Positions 47,605 to 61,600 of a DNA stretch of 64,000 nt are shown here, piece by piece. The DNA is taken from contig CADCXC010000005.1 of NCBI GenBank assembly GCA_902806595.1, positions 3,100,001 to 3,164,000 on the forward strand. The letters are read 5' to 3'. This DNA comes from Pyrenopolyporus hunteri (Eukaryota > Ascomycota > Sordariomycetes > Xylariales > Hypoxylaceae). Under the pieces are notes generated by a model. The model was given only the letters and a program-made list of their open reading frames with translations. It was not told the origin of the DNA and ran no database searches. The translations under genes were made by a program, and so were the position numbers. Position 1 is the stretch's first letter, and each line of letters starts with the position of its first letter.

Positions 47605-48375
47605 AAGCATTAATATTCGTACTACCTATTTTTGATATCGGGCCTTATCCGTACTACCAATACATTGAAATACCTGCCGTATCTAACAGCTCCACATACA
47701 AATCTACGTACAATCGCGTTAATACATAAAGTACACCTTATGCACTTTTTCAATCGATTCAATTCCCACCATACATCCTACCATTCATCCCATTATATCC
47801 CACCCATTCTAAGGATGCAAAATATAAAAAATAGATCGCCAGTTTCGCTTCAATTAGACCTTTCTAATGGTATAGGTTTCATATCGGTGCATGCCCTATT
47901 TCAAATGCTATTCAAATATATATCGGTATTCAAAGGTGTAAGTGGTGGCCCGGGGTGGTCATGTGATCCCCTTTTGCGGTCGCATACCCCTCCAGCACCT
48001 TTTGACGCCTTTGAATACCTCTATGAAATTGACTTTATATTCAAATAACTTTTGAAGTAGGGCATGCACCGATATGAAACCTATACCATTAGAAAGGTCT
48101 AATTGAAGCGAAACTGGCGATCTATTTTTTATATTTTGCATCCTTAGAATGGGTGGGATATATTGGGAGGTATGGTGGGAGCTGTATCTAATTCAATATG
48201 TACGAGAAATTCAATCGAAAAAGCGTACCTATCCTCGAAAAGACTATCTGGTTTGCTGCATTTTTGTATGGGAATCCGTTAGTGGGGCCGAGTGAGGGGT
48301 AGGAGATGTACTTTTTGTATTGGTAGTACGGATAAGGCCCGATATCAAAAACAGGTAGTACGAATATCAATGCTC
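47605..48375. mobile_element. 771-bp inverted-repeat (foldback/MITE-like) DNA transposon with 8-bp TSD
   Basis: The two ends are inverted copies of each other over about 60 bp (AGCATTRATATTCGTACTAC and onward through GATATCGGGCC to CGTACTACCAATAC). A second inverted pair, roughly 47811-47910 against 48046-48148, includes GATCGCCAGTTTCGCTTC and CGGTGCATGCCCTA. The element is flanked by identical 8-mers TTTATTTA at 47597-47604 and 48376-48383. An 8-bp duplication fits the hAT superfamily (also P elements and MULE-like ranges of 8-9). No transposase is encoded, so it is non-autonomous. Its base composition is close to that of the genic DNA, and it sits inside the RIP-degraded LTR element. The overlapping ORFs within it are products of the inverted repeat. 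Confidence 0.8.
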
Positions 48376-51356
48376 TTTATTTAAATTAATCGATTTTTAT
48401 ATTATAAATTTAAATACCTTATTTTTTATATATTTAAAAAATATAAATCGATTAAATGTTTATTTAAATAACGTTACGAATTAATTAATTAAAAAAATAA
48501 TATTATTATTATTATTATTTATAAATAAAAATATTTATAATTTTATTTTAATAATATAATTTTTTTTATAAAATTCGAGTTACGTTACATTTATACCCGA
48601 TTTAATTACTTTTTTATAACTAAATTATACATTTTTTTAAATAAAATAAATTATAACGTCGATATTAAAAATATTAAAAAAATTAATAAATTTTATTATT
48701 ATTATTAAATTAAAAGTAAAATTTTTTAAAAATTTAAATTTAATTTAAAAAATTTTAATATAAATTTTAATTACAAAGTTATTATTAATATTATATATTT
48801 AAATAAACGTTTTATTTTATATATAATCGATATTATTATAAAATTTTAAATTATTTGTTTTATAAAAATTATTTTTATTAAAAAAATTTAAAATATATTA
48901 AAATAATATTAAATTAATATTTACTTCGAACTTTTAAATATTATTATATATAATATCGATATAAATTTCGATAATATTAAATTTCGAAATAAAATTTATA
49001 TTATTAAAGTTATTTATTATTAAATATTTATCGAAGTATATTAATTTATTAATAAAATCGAAAAATATTATAACTTCGTTCGTAAAACGTACGAAATTAT
49101 TATCGATGAATTTTAAAGTTTAAAATTATACGTAATTTAATTATAAATAATTATTAAAATAATTAACGATATAATTAATTTTAATAATTTAATATTTATA
49201 TTTTTTATATTTAATGTTTATTTTAAAATTAATATAAATTTATTTTTTATTTTTATATAAATTTAAAAAATATAAATTATTTAAAAAATAATAACGGAAA
49301 TTAAAAAAATTAAAATATAACATTTTATAAAAAATGTTTTAAATATACGTAATAACTTTAATATATAAAAAAATTTTTTTATATTATTTTTTATCGATAA
49401 CGAAATATTTATTTATAAAAAAAAAAAAAAATAAAAAAGTTTTTATAAAATTATTATAATATTAAATAAAAATATTATCGTCGTTTTTAATACTTCGAAT
49501 AAAATATTTACGTTTAAAAATTTTTATATTAAATCGTATATTTAATTAAAAAAAAATTTCATACCGTTTAAAAAATTTAAAATCGAATTATTTACGTTAA
49601 CTTTTAATTTTAATAATTATTAAATTATTTCGAAAGAAAATTTTATATATATTAATAATTTTTTTTTATATCGTTAAATTATATATTATTAATAAAAAAT
49701 AAAAGAATTTTATTTTTATTATTAAATTATAAATAAATAAAAAAATTATTATATAAAAGAAATTTTATAAAATATTAAACATAAAAAAATTTAATGTTTT
49801 ATTCGAAAAAAATATTTTATATTTAAAAATTTACGATGTAATTATATATCGAAGCGTTACGATTTTTAAATTATAAATAATTCGTAAAATTAAAAGTAAA
49901 AATATTATTACATTTTACGAAAAATTTTATTTAATAATTTAAAATTATAATAATTTCGATAAAAAATATATTATAACGTACGTATTTATTATTTAAAAAG
50001 TTAATTAATATATTATATTAATTTTAACATTTATATTACGTCGTAAAAAAATAAAAATTATAATTCGAAATATTATAATAATTTATATTTAATTTAAAAC
50101 ATCGATATAAAAAATTATTTTTATATATTTATTAATTAAATTTAAAAATAAATATTTTAAAAAAATATTATTATAAATAATTAAACTTTTATATAATTTT
50201 ATAAAATTAAATATTTATTAATTTAAAATTTATTTATATTATTATTAATAAAAATTACGAATAAAACTATTAATTTTCGACCTTTATTTATTTATAATAA
50301 ATTTAAACTCGTTTAAATTTATTAACTTTTAAATAAATAATACCTTTAATATTAATATTATAAATTTTTTTACCGTTAAAAATAAAACTTTTAATAAAAT
50401 TAAAATTAAAACGTATCTTTAAAAAATTATAAATTTCGAAACTAAAGATTTTAATAATTTATATATTACAATTTATAATAAAAATTTTAATGTAACGACT
50501 ATTTAAAAAAGTTAAATTAAAAAACTTAAACTATTAAATGTTAAAACTTTTAATATAATTAAAAAATTTATAAAATAATAAACCTAAAATATATACATCG
50601 CTTTTATATATTAATTTAAAATAACTTTTAATTATTTTATAACGATTTAATACTTCGAATTTGAACCTAAAAAAATTAAAACTTTTAACATTAAAATTAA
50701 ATAATAAATAAATAATTAAATATATAAACTTTAATATATTAAATTAAACTTTTAAAATTTACGCTTTTATATTTTTATCGATAAATTTTTCGTAAATAAT
50801 AAAAATTTAAATTTATAAATCGAATATATTATTATTTTAAATAATAAAAGTTTTATCGATTAAAATAATAAAATATAAATCATTAATAATATTATTTATT
50901 AATTATTTATTAAATATAAATAAATTACTCGTAACGTATTTATTAATAAAATTTATAAAATAATTTAAAACTTCGATGTCAATTACGTTATTTACCACAT
51001 AATTAACATTATTTTAAAATATTTTTTATTCTTTAAAGTTTTTTTCGTATTATACATCGATTTTTTATCGTTATATTAATATTTAATATAAATAAAAAAC
51101 ATTAATAAAAAAAAACTAATAATTAATTTTATAACGTTAAAATAATCTTATAAAAACCGAAAAATTAACAACATTTAATAAATTTATAAATCGTATAACC
51201 TCGCAAACGTAATAACGAAAACATCCCCTAATAAAACTATATAAAACCTAATAAAAAAAAACCAAATTAACTTAAAATTAAAAAAATAAATAAAACGAAA
51301 AACTTAATTAATAATTCGTAATTAATTAATTACGAAAAAAAAAATAAAATAAATAA

Positions 51357-51568
51357 TAATTAATTAACTTATATACGTACTACTTCGTAATACGTACTTT
51401 AAAAAAAAAATACTTATATATTTTTATTTATATAAAAAAAATTTTTCCCACGGTTTTTTTATTAAATACTTTTTCTTTTTTAAATAATTTATATAATATT
51501 AATTTCACCCTATCGTAATTACTTTTATTATTATTTTTTTACTTCATTTATATACGTACCTATTAATA
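51357..51568 (+). repeat. Right LTR
   Basis: Direct-repeat partner of 44636-44847. Preserves more C than the left copy (CCCACGG, TTCACCC), showing strand-asymmetric mutation. A polypurine-tract-like run ends immediately before it. Confidence 0.6.
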
Positions 51569-51579
51569 ATAAATTAATA

Positions 51580-52616
51580 TTAAATAAATAAAAAATCGTT
51601 AATTAATAATCGAAAAATTATTATATAATCATATAATAAAAAATATAAAAATAAAAAAAATTAATTAAATTATATATATATAAAAGTTATAAATAAATTA
51701 ATTTTATATTAATCGATATTTATATTTTTTTTAAAAATTTATATTTTAAATTTTTATTATATAAAATAATAAAATATTTAATAAAAATATATTTATTATT
51801 ATTATTATTACGATGAATATTTTAATATTAAATTATATTATTATATTAATATTAAAATTTCGATCGAATATATCGTTAAAATTTATATATAAAATCGCGG
51901 TTTAATTTTTTTTTTTTTTATATATATAATATTAATAAAATTCGATTTTTAATTTTTAATATTATACGTCGTATTAAATTTTATTAAATTTATTAATTTT
52001 ATTATATTTTAATTTTATAAAATAATAAAATATAAAATAATTCGTTACGTTATATATATATTAAATCGTAAATTTTTAAATTATTTTTTAATTTTTTTTT
52101 TTATTTTTTATAAAATTAATATAATTAATTTTTAATATTTAAATTTCGTTTTATAATATCGTAAAATTAATAAAATTAAAATAAAATATTTTATAAAAAT
52201 TTATTACGTTATTATATAATTTAAATAATTTTATATAAAATATATTTATATATTAAAATAAATATTAAAAATAATAATATAAACGATAATATAAACGACG
52301 ATATAACTAACGATTTAAAAATTAATATAAATATAAAATATTAAAATTATTATAATAATATAATTTTATATTAAAATATTTATTATAATAATAATAATAA
52401 TAAATATATTTTTATTAAATATTTCGTTATTTTATATAATAAAAATTTAAAATATATACTTCTAAAATAAATATAAATATTAATTAATTTTAAATTAATT
52501 TATTTATAATTTTTTAAATATATATAATTTAATTAATTTATTTTATTTTATATTTTTTATTATATAATCGTATAATAATTTTTCGATTATTTATTAATAA
52601 TTTTTTATTTATTTAA
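51580..52616. mobile_element. ~1.04-kb long-inverted-repeat element, RIP-degraded
   Basis: Arms of about 265 bp (51580-51845 and 52350-52616) are inverted copies. The left arm begins TTAAATAAATAAAAAATCGT; the reverse complement of the right end begins TTAAATAAATAAAAAATTAT. They share AATAATCGAAAAATTATTAT, AATTAATTAAATTATATATA and a run of ATT triplets further in. The ~500-bp centre has no ORF. Such long terminal inverted repeats suggest a foldback or MULE/mariner-like non-autonomous element. Both ends abut TA, which means little in such DNA. A further arm copy lies at 55390-55668. Confidence 0.6.
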
Positions 52617-52624
52617 TAATTATA

Positions 52625-52628
<4 letters not shown>

Positions 52629-52658
<30 letters not shown>

Positions 52659-52672
52659 TATTATTATTATCG
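52629..52672. repeat. (ATT)n microsatellite
   Basis: Uninterrupted ATT triplets at 52629-52655 and again just after one interruption, directly beside the inverted-repeat element. Confidence 0.8.
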
Positions 52673-54489
52673 TATTTATTTTTACCATATATATTATTAT
52701 TTATTTACGTATTTATATTTATTATTTATATTATTTATATCGTATCGATAATTTAATATTATTTTATATATTTAAAAAAATAATTTATTTTAAATCGATA
52801 TTATAAATTTTTAAATTAACGTTATTATTTTTATTATTTATATTATTATTATTATTTATAATATTATTAATTAATTTAAATAATCGAAGTATTTTATTTT
52901 TAATTATAAAACGATTTTTTTCGAATTTATTATTATTATTATTATTATTAAATAAAAGGTTATAATTTTTATTATTTTAATAAATTATAATTTTTTCATT
53001 AATAAAATAATATTAATAAAATTTATTTTTAACGTTATTAAAATTGTTATTATTATTATAATCGTAATCGTTAACTTAAAAATAAAAATATTTTTTAAAA
53101 ATAAAAAATTTATTTTTAAAAAATCGAAAAATATTTATAATAAAAAATATAATTATAATTTTTATAATTAAATTATCGTTATTATTAACATTTTAAAAAA
53201 CGAAAAATATGAATTATTTTATTTTTAAAAATTTGAAAAATCGTATAATTTTATTATTAAAAATAATTTATATAAATTAAATAAATAAATATTTAAAATT
53301 AATATCGTAAATTTAATAAATTTTTTTATTATAAAATAAAATTTTTTATTCGTATAATAATTACGACGTATAAAATACATAAAATATTAATATATAACCG
53401 TTATTTTTTAATTTAAAAATTAATATAAATTTTTTTATATCGAATATATTATAAATATTAATATAAAAGAAAATAATATTATTAATATTTTATATAAAAA
53501 ACACCGTTATTTAACCGTAAATATTTATTTTATTATAATCGAATTAAAGTTTTTATTTTTTAAAAACGAAATAAATTTATTTATAACCGTAAAAAATTTA
53601 TATAATTTAATAATATTTATCGTAATTTACCGTATTTTCCCGTTTTTTCGTTTTTAAATATTAAATTTTATAATTAAAAATAAATAAAATATCGAAATTT
53701 TATTAAAATAAAAGTAAATTATTATAAAAAAATATTTAATAATTGAAATTCGAAGTAATTAAATAAAAATTTATATTTAATAATTAATATATAATAATAA
53801 TAATAAAAATAACATTAATAAATTATAATATATTTATAAAATCGTCGAAAAATTAAAAAACGTAAAATTAATATTTTTTATTAAATAAAATATTATTATT
53901 AAATTAAATAAATCGTAAATTATTTATTTTATTAAATATATTAAAATAAAAATAATTTACGTCGTTTTTAATAATTTAAATATTATCGATTATTATATAA
54001 TAAATATAATACGTTAAATTATAATCGATATTATTAATATTTAACGTAAAAAACTTTAAAAAAAATTAATATATATTAAAATATTCGAAATAATAAATAA
54101 AAACGTATAATAAAAAAAGTTTAATCGATTCGATATTAATAATATAAAATTATACGAACGATTTAATTATAAAAAATAATAAAATTTAAAATTTTATTTT
54201 TAAATAACGAAATAATAAATAAAAAAAAATAAATGAAATATTTATTTATTTAATTAAAATAATAAATATTAATCAAATAATAAAATTAAATTTTAAATAT
54301 AAATTATATAATTATATATTTAAATAATTAAATAAATTTTTATTTTATTAAATAATTATTAATAAATCGAAAAGCGATTTCGTTATTTATTTATTTATAT
54401 AAAATCGCGGCTTTTTAAACTTCGATTTTTTATAAATTTTACAACTATTTTTATAATTATATAATTTTTAATATAATTTTTATAATATT

Positions 54490-55285
54490 TTTTAATTTTT
54501 ATAAAAGTTTATTTTATATTACTTTTAAAAAAGTCGTCGCGAAAATTTATTTTATATTATTTTATATTACTTTTTGAAAAAATCGTCGTAAAAGTTTATT
54601 TTATATTATTTTTAAAAAAATTATCGCGAAAATTTACCTTATATTACTTTATATTATTTTTCGAAAAAATCGTCGCGAAAATTTATTTTATATTATTTTT
54701 AAAAAAATCGTTATAAAAATTTATTTTATATTATTTTATATTATTTTTCGAAAAAATCGTCGTAAAAATTTATTTTATATTATTTTTAAAAAAATCGTTG
54801 TAAAAGTTTACTTTATATTATTTTATATTATTTTTTGAAAAAATTATTACGAAAATTTATTTTATATTATTTTTAAAAAAGTCGTTACGAAAATTTACTT
54901 TATATTATTTTATATTATTTTTCGAAAAAATTATCGCGAAAATTTATTTTATATTATTTTTAAAAAAATCGTCGTAAAAATTTACTTTATATTACCTTAT
55001 ATTATTTTTCGAAAAAATCGTTACGAAAATTTATTTTATATTATTTTTAAAAAAATCGTTACGAAATTTACTATATTTTATATATTATTTTAAAAATCGT
55101 CGCGAAATTTATATTACCTTTAAAACCGTTTAATTTATTTTATATTATTTATATTATTTTTCGAAAAATTATCGTAAAATTTACTTTATATTATTTTTAA
55201 AATAATTAATAAAATTTACTTATATTTAAAATCGTTACGAAAATTTATTTTTATATTATTTTATATTATTTTCCGATTAATATAA
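54490..55285. repeat. 87-bp-period tandem array
   Basis: The landmark YGAAAAAATCGTCG (the first base varies with mutation) recurs with its first base at 54575, 54662, 54749, 54836, 54923 and 55010, exactly 87 bp apart. Two shorter, decayed units follow and one partial unit precedes. Each unit is itself a pair of diverged ~43-bp halves, one with TTTTTCGAAAAAAT and one with TTTTTAAAAAAAT, both followed by CGTCGYRAAAATTTA. This is a satellite with dimeric substructure inside the AT-rich block. Confidence 0.85.
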
Positions 55286-55389
55286 AATTTATTTATAATT
55301 TTTATATTTAATTTTAAATATATATAATTCGAAAATTTTCGAAAAATATTATGAAAAATATATCGAATTAAAATTAAATATATAATTAA

Positions 55390-55668
55390 ATTATAATAAT
55401 ATAATATTATTAAAATATTTATTATAATTGATAATAATAATAAATATATTTTATTAAATATTTTCGTCGTTTATATAATAAACATTTAAATTAATAAACT
55501 TTTAAAAATAATATAAATATAATTTATATAAATTAATTTATTTATAATTTTTATATATATATAATTTAATTAATTTATTTATTTTAAATTATTTTTATTA
55601 TATAATTATTATAAATAATAATTTAACGATTATTAATTAATAACCTTTATTTATTTAATATAAAATTT
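55390..55668. repeat. Solo copy of the inverted-repeat arm
   Basis: Resembles the right arm 52350-52616 in the same orientation. Shared features are AAAATATTTATTATAAT, ATAATAATAATAAATATATT, TTAATTTATTTATAATTTTTA, AATTTAATTAATTTATTT and the end ..TTTATTTATTTAATA. It follows the 87-bp array after about 100 bp. Confidence 0.5.
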
Positions 55669-58600
55669 ATATAATTAAATATATATAAATTAAATTTATT
55701 CGATTTAAATTTTTAAAATAAAATTATACGTTAAATTAAAATTAAATTTATATAATTAAATTTATATAATTTAAAATTTTATATAAATTTATTTAATTTA
55801 ATTTATTTAATTAAATTTTAATTAATAAAATCGTTTATTAAAATATAAATAATTTTAAATATAATAATATAATATTTAATAAAACGATTTAATTAATTAA
55901 ATAAACGCGTAATATAAAATCGTTTAATATAACGTACGCGTAATTTTATTAATATAACATATAATTTATATAACGTAAAATATAACTCGTAAATTTTACG
56001 TAATTAAAATTTTATTTAAAATTAAAATATATTTAAAATTTTTAAATAAAATTAAATAATTAATAATAATAATAAATTTAAAAATACGATTTTATTATTT
56101 AATTTTATATATATTTAAATATTTAAATAAATATAAAATTATAATTAAAATATTAAAATAATTATTAAACTTTTATTTAAATTTTAAATAATATATACGT
56201 ATATATTTATATATATTAAACATTTTTATATACGTAAATATATATATATTTATAAAATATTAATAATTATTATATTAAAAATATTTAATTAAATATTAAA
56301 TTAATATATATTTTAATTAATAAAAATAAAGTTAAATTATTATTAACTTTAATTTTTTTATTATAAATTTATATAAAATATTAAATAACGTATTTTTATC
56401 GAAATATTTTTAATTATAATTTTAACGAAATATAATATAACTTTTTATTAAAATCCCTTATTATATTTTTTATTATTATAATAAAATTAATTATATAATA
56501 AAAGAAATAACTACATTTTTATACGAATTATTTAATTACCTTTAACTTTTAATTTAAATATATATATTAATTATTAATTAAAATATTTAATATATATTTA
56601 TAATAAAATAATTACGATTTTTTTTTACGATTTTTTTTACGATTTAATATCGCGACTTTATTTTACGACTTTTTTTATAACCTTTTTTATAACGTTTTTT
56701 ACGATTTTTTATTATAATTTTATAATATTTATAATTTTTATTAATTTTATTATTATATTTACTTCGATATATATAATTATATAAATATTATATTTTTATA
56801 TTTTTTAAATAAAACTTTATTTTTTTATTTTTTATACCCTTTTAATACGAAGTAATTATACTTTTCGTAAAAAAAATCTTTTAAATTATTTTTATATAAT
56901 TTATTTTAAAATAATTAAATATTAATTAATATATTTTTTATTAAATTTTATAAACATTTATATTAAATTATATTATACGTTTATATTTTTATTTTAAATA
57001 TATTTATTTAAATAATATTTATATTTTTATATAATTTTAATTATTATTTATATTATAAAAACTATTATTTAAAATTTTTATTAAATTTTAATTTTTAATT
57101 TTAATTTTTAATTATATATTATTCGAAAATATTTTTTAAAATTATATAATTTATATATAAAATATATTATATGTTTAAATTTTAATAAATAAATTATAAA
57201 TTATTTATTATATAATTATTACGTTTTAATATTAAAAATCGTTAAAATTTATTCGATTAATAATTTTTTATTTTTTTATATTAATTATTAATTTAAATGT
57301 ATTTTAAATTTATAACTATAATTTTTACATTAATTTTTAAATTTAATTATATTATATTTATATAATTAATAATTATATATAATTTTAATTTAATTAAAAA
57401 TAATTTAATACGATAATTATTTATTAATATATAAAGTCGATAATTTTTATTTTATTATATTTTTATATATAATATATATGATTTAATTAATTAAATTCCT
57501 TTTTATTAAATAATTAAATTTTATAAAATTTATTAAAATAATTTTTAAATTATTAATTAAAAAAAAAATAATTATATATTTTTTAAATACGTATAATTTA
57601 ATATAAAGTTACATTAATTTTAATAATTATAATTATTATTATCGATTTTTCGATTTTATTTATTTATTTTTATTTATATAAATTTAAAATTAATAATTTT
57701 ATATTTTAATTTTTTTAATTTCATTAAATTTATATAATTATCGATAATTTTTAATTATAATTAATTAAAATTACGTTTAAATTATAAAAATTTCGATTTA
57801 TAATTTATTTACGTATATTATAATAAAATTTTTAATTTAAAAATAATAAAAATTAATTTAATATATTTAAAGTTAAAATTATATTTATTTATATTAATTT
57901 ATAATATTTTATAAAATATACGTTAATATATACGTAAATTTCGAATTTAATAAAATTTAATTTATATTATTTTATTTATAAATTAAATATAATTAAATTT
58001 TCGAAATTATAAATTTTTTACGCGTTTTCGTTTAATATTTAATTTATCGTTAATTTATTATCGTATAATTTCGTTAAATATCGATATATAATATAAATTA
58101 TATTTTAATATTAAAAATTAAATATTTTAACGAATATTACGTTCGAAAATATTTTTTTAAATTTTCGAAAAATATTTAAAATTTAATTTTTAAAAAAAAA
58201 TTTTATATATTTTAAATATATTATATTGTTTAATTAAATTATTAATTTTATATTATTTTCGATTTTAAATAAATAAAAAAATTTTATTAATATTAAAAAA
58301 TTTTTTATTAATTAAAATCGAAATAAAATTTTATTATTAAAATTTTTAATAAAAATAACAATATAAATTAAATAAATTTTTAATATAAAATATTAAATTA
58401 TATTAATATTTTTTTTATTATAACGTAATTTACATTATAAAATTATTAAAATAAATTAATTTTAAGTTTTAAATTTTTAAATAATAATTAATAATTTAAA
58501 TATATAAAAGTTTAATATTAAAATTTAAAAAATTTTTAATATTTATTTATATTTTAATTTATTTTTATAAATATTTTATTTATTAAGTATCGTTAAAAAC

Positions 58601-61600
58601 CGTCGATTAATAATAATATTATATTTTTAAAATTTTTATAATATTTTATTTTAAAAATTTTTATTTATTAAATATTATAAAATAATTTAATTTTTAAATA
58701 ATTATTTAAGTTTTATTTAAATTAACGTATAATAATTTAAAATGATTTTAATATTATATTAAAATATAAATAATTTTATTATAAATAAATAAATATATAT
58801 TAAAATTTATAAAATATAAGTTTTTTATATTATTAATATGATTTATTTAATTAATAAATATTATTATTTATATTAAATATAATATAAATTTTACGAAGTA
58901 TATATAAAATATTTATCGTTTATTATTATATAAAATTAATTTTTTTAAAATTAAAATTTTTTATATATATACGATATAATAAAATTTTAATTTTAATTTA
59001 ATTATAATAATAAATTGATTTTTAATAAAAATATATTTACTTTTAAAATTATTATTATTTTAATAAAAATTCGAAATTAAAATTAAAATATATAACGTTT
59101 TCGACGTTATTAAAAACGTTTATTAAAATATATAAAAATTCCTTAATTTTAAAAATACGTAAAATTTTTAAAATAATTAATAATAAATATTTATTAATAA
59201 TCGTTTAAAATAATATATTAATTTATATATTTATTAAAATATATTTAATATAAATAATTTTATAATAATTTTTATAAAATATTATTTTATAAAATTTTTA
59301 TAATATATATTTAATATATAAAAGTATAATATATATAAAATTTTTATTAATTTAATTTTAATATAATAAATCGATTATTATTAATTTATCAAAATATTTC
59401 GTTAATTTATAATCGTTTTATAAATAACGTTATAATAAAAATAATTATATAAAATTTAATATATATTTAAATAAAATTATATAAATAATAATATATAAAT
59501 TTTCAATTTTTTTTAAATTATATAATATTATTTATAATTATAAATAAAATTTACGTATTTTTTTATTTATTATATATATATATATATTAAACGTATTTAT
59601 TTATAAATAATTTTATGATTTTATTAATATAATTTTATTATATTTAAATATATTTAAAATTAATTAATTATATATTTAATGTTATAATAAAAATAAAAAT
59701 TAATTTTTTAAATTATAAATTACATTTAATTTATATTATTATATTTTATAAAATTAATTTTATTAATATATATAATAATATTTAATTTTTCGTTAATTTT
59801 TCGAATAAATTCGCGTTTAATTATAATGTTAAAAATATATTTAAATATAATTAAATCGTTAAATATTTAATAAATTTATATATTTTTTTTAAAAATTTAT
59901 TATTATTTTAATGTAAAATTTTTATAATATATTTTATTTCGATATATTCGAAATCGATAAATTTTAATATAAAATTAATTAAATTAACGTAAATATTTTT
60001 TAATTTTAATTTATAAAACGTATAAAATAACGATTTATATATATTAAAAATAAAATATATATTTTAACTTTTATAATTAATTATATTATTTATATATTAT
60101 CGAAAATTATAATTTCGATATTTTTTATAAATTTAATAAATTAAATATTAAAAAATTATTTTTATTTATTTTTAATTTTTATTTTTATTATTATTTTATA
60201 TTATATATATTATTTATTTTTAACGATATTAAAAACGTTATATATTTTAAATTTTACGAAATAATTTTAATAATATAATAATATATAAAATAATTTTAAA
60301 TTTTATTTAAATAAATTAAAATTTATTATTTTATTATAAATTTTATTATTTTAATTATTAATTTTATAAATAATTATTAAATTAATTTAATTATTTTATT
60401 TAATATTTAATTTAATAATACGATTACGATATTTTTAACGAAAATTTTTATTTTATAAAATAATTTATTTATTATATAATTTAATAATTTAAACGTTATA
60501 TTTTATAGTAAGTATTTTATTATTATGTAAATTATTTTTAAATATATCGTTTTAAATTTATAATCGAAATATTAATATAATCGAAAAAATAATTAAAAAT
60601 ATAAATATTTATCGATATAATTTTAAAATAATTTTATTTAAATAAATTTAAAATTTAATATATTAAAAATATTAAATTATAAAATTTATCGATTTATAAT
60701 TAAATTTATAATATAATTTATTTTAAAATATATATATATATTTATAATTTTATATATATAAAAATAATAAAATAAAAAAATTAATATTAATTAAAACGAT
60801 AAAAATTATAAATTTATCGTATAAATTTAAAATTATTTATAAACGTTTATATTAAAATAATTAATATTTTTAATTTTTTATATTCGAATAAAATTACGTT
60901 ATATTATTAATTAAAATAAAGTATTTTTAAATTTATATAAATTAATAAATTATATAAATTTTATAAATATATTAAAAAATATTTAAAATTTATTTAATAT
61001 ATTAAAATAACGTAAATATTTAAAATAAAAAATAATAAATAATAAATTTTAATTATAAAAATAACGATAAAAATAATTTATTTAATAAAAATAATATATT
61101 TTAAAATTTTATAAAAATATAATTAAAATAAAAAATATATAAAATTTATATAATTATATATAAAACGAAATAATTTTAATTTATGAAAAATTAAAACGTT
61201 ATTTTAAATATTTATAAAATTTATTTTTAATAAAAAATTAAAATACCCTTTATTTAAATTAATTTTTTTAAATTAAATAATTTTATTTTATTTAATTACT
61301 TTTTTCGTTAAATTATATTTATTCGTTTAATTAAAATTTTATTAAATTAAATTTTACGTTTAATATAATTATTAATTTTAAATCGTTATAATTTTAATTT
61401 CGTTAATAAAATTATAATAAAATAATAACTTTAAAATTATTTAATTTTATTATTAAAATCGTAAAACGTATGAAATTTTACGTTATTATTAAAATTTAAA
61501 ATTTATAATATAAACGTAAATTTAATTAAAATTTTATAATTATTATTAATATCAATTAAAATAATTTTAATGTTAATATTTTAAACGAAATTTTTATTTT

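Larger units (their letters stand above)
44636..51568 (+). mobile_element. RIP-degraded LTR retrotransposon
   Basis: Two direct repeats of about 212 bp at 44636-44847 and 51357-51568 align along their whole length with small indels. Shared landmarks are TATATACGTA, the CACGG/TACGG-TTTTTTTATTAAATA block, AAATAATTTATATAATATTAAT and the end TATTAATA. Restoring CpA for TpA would make that end a conventional ..CA. Directly before the right copy is a purine-only-like run (GAAAAAAAAAATAAAATAAATAA), as expected of a polypurine tract, so the element probably reads left to right. The internal 6.5 kb has no surviving reading frame, so copia versus gypsy type cannot be told. Target duplications are not clear in this AT-rich context. 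A later insertion interrupts the element at 47605-48375. Confidence 0.6.

Noticed and set aside
47632..48141. Two overlapping ORFs of 138 and 60 codons on opposite strands sharing the peptide RSPVSLQLDLSNGIGFISVH
   Set aside because: They are the two arms of the inverted repeat read in opposite directions; no transposase features, so not genes.
54490..55285. CRISPR-like array
   Set aside because: The repeat is contiguous with no unique spacers and sits in eukaryotic AT-rich DNA; it is a satellite.
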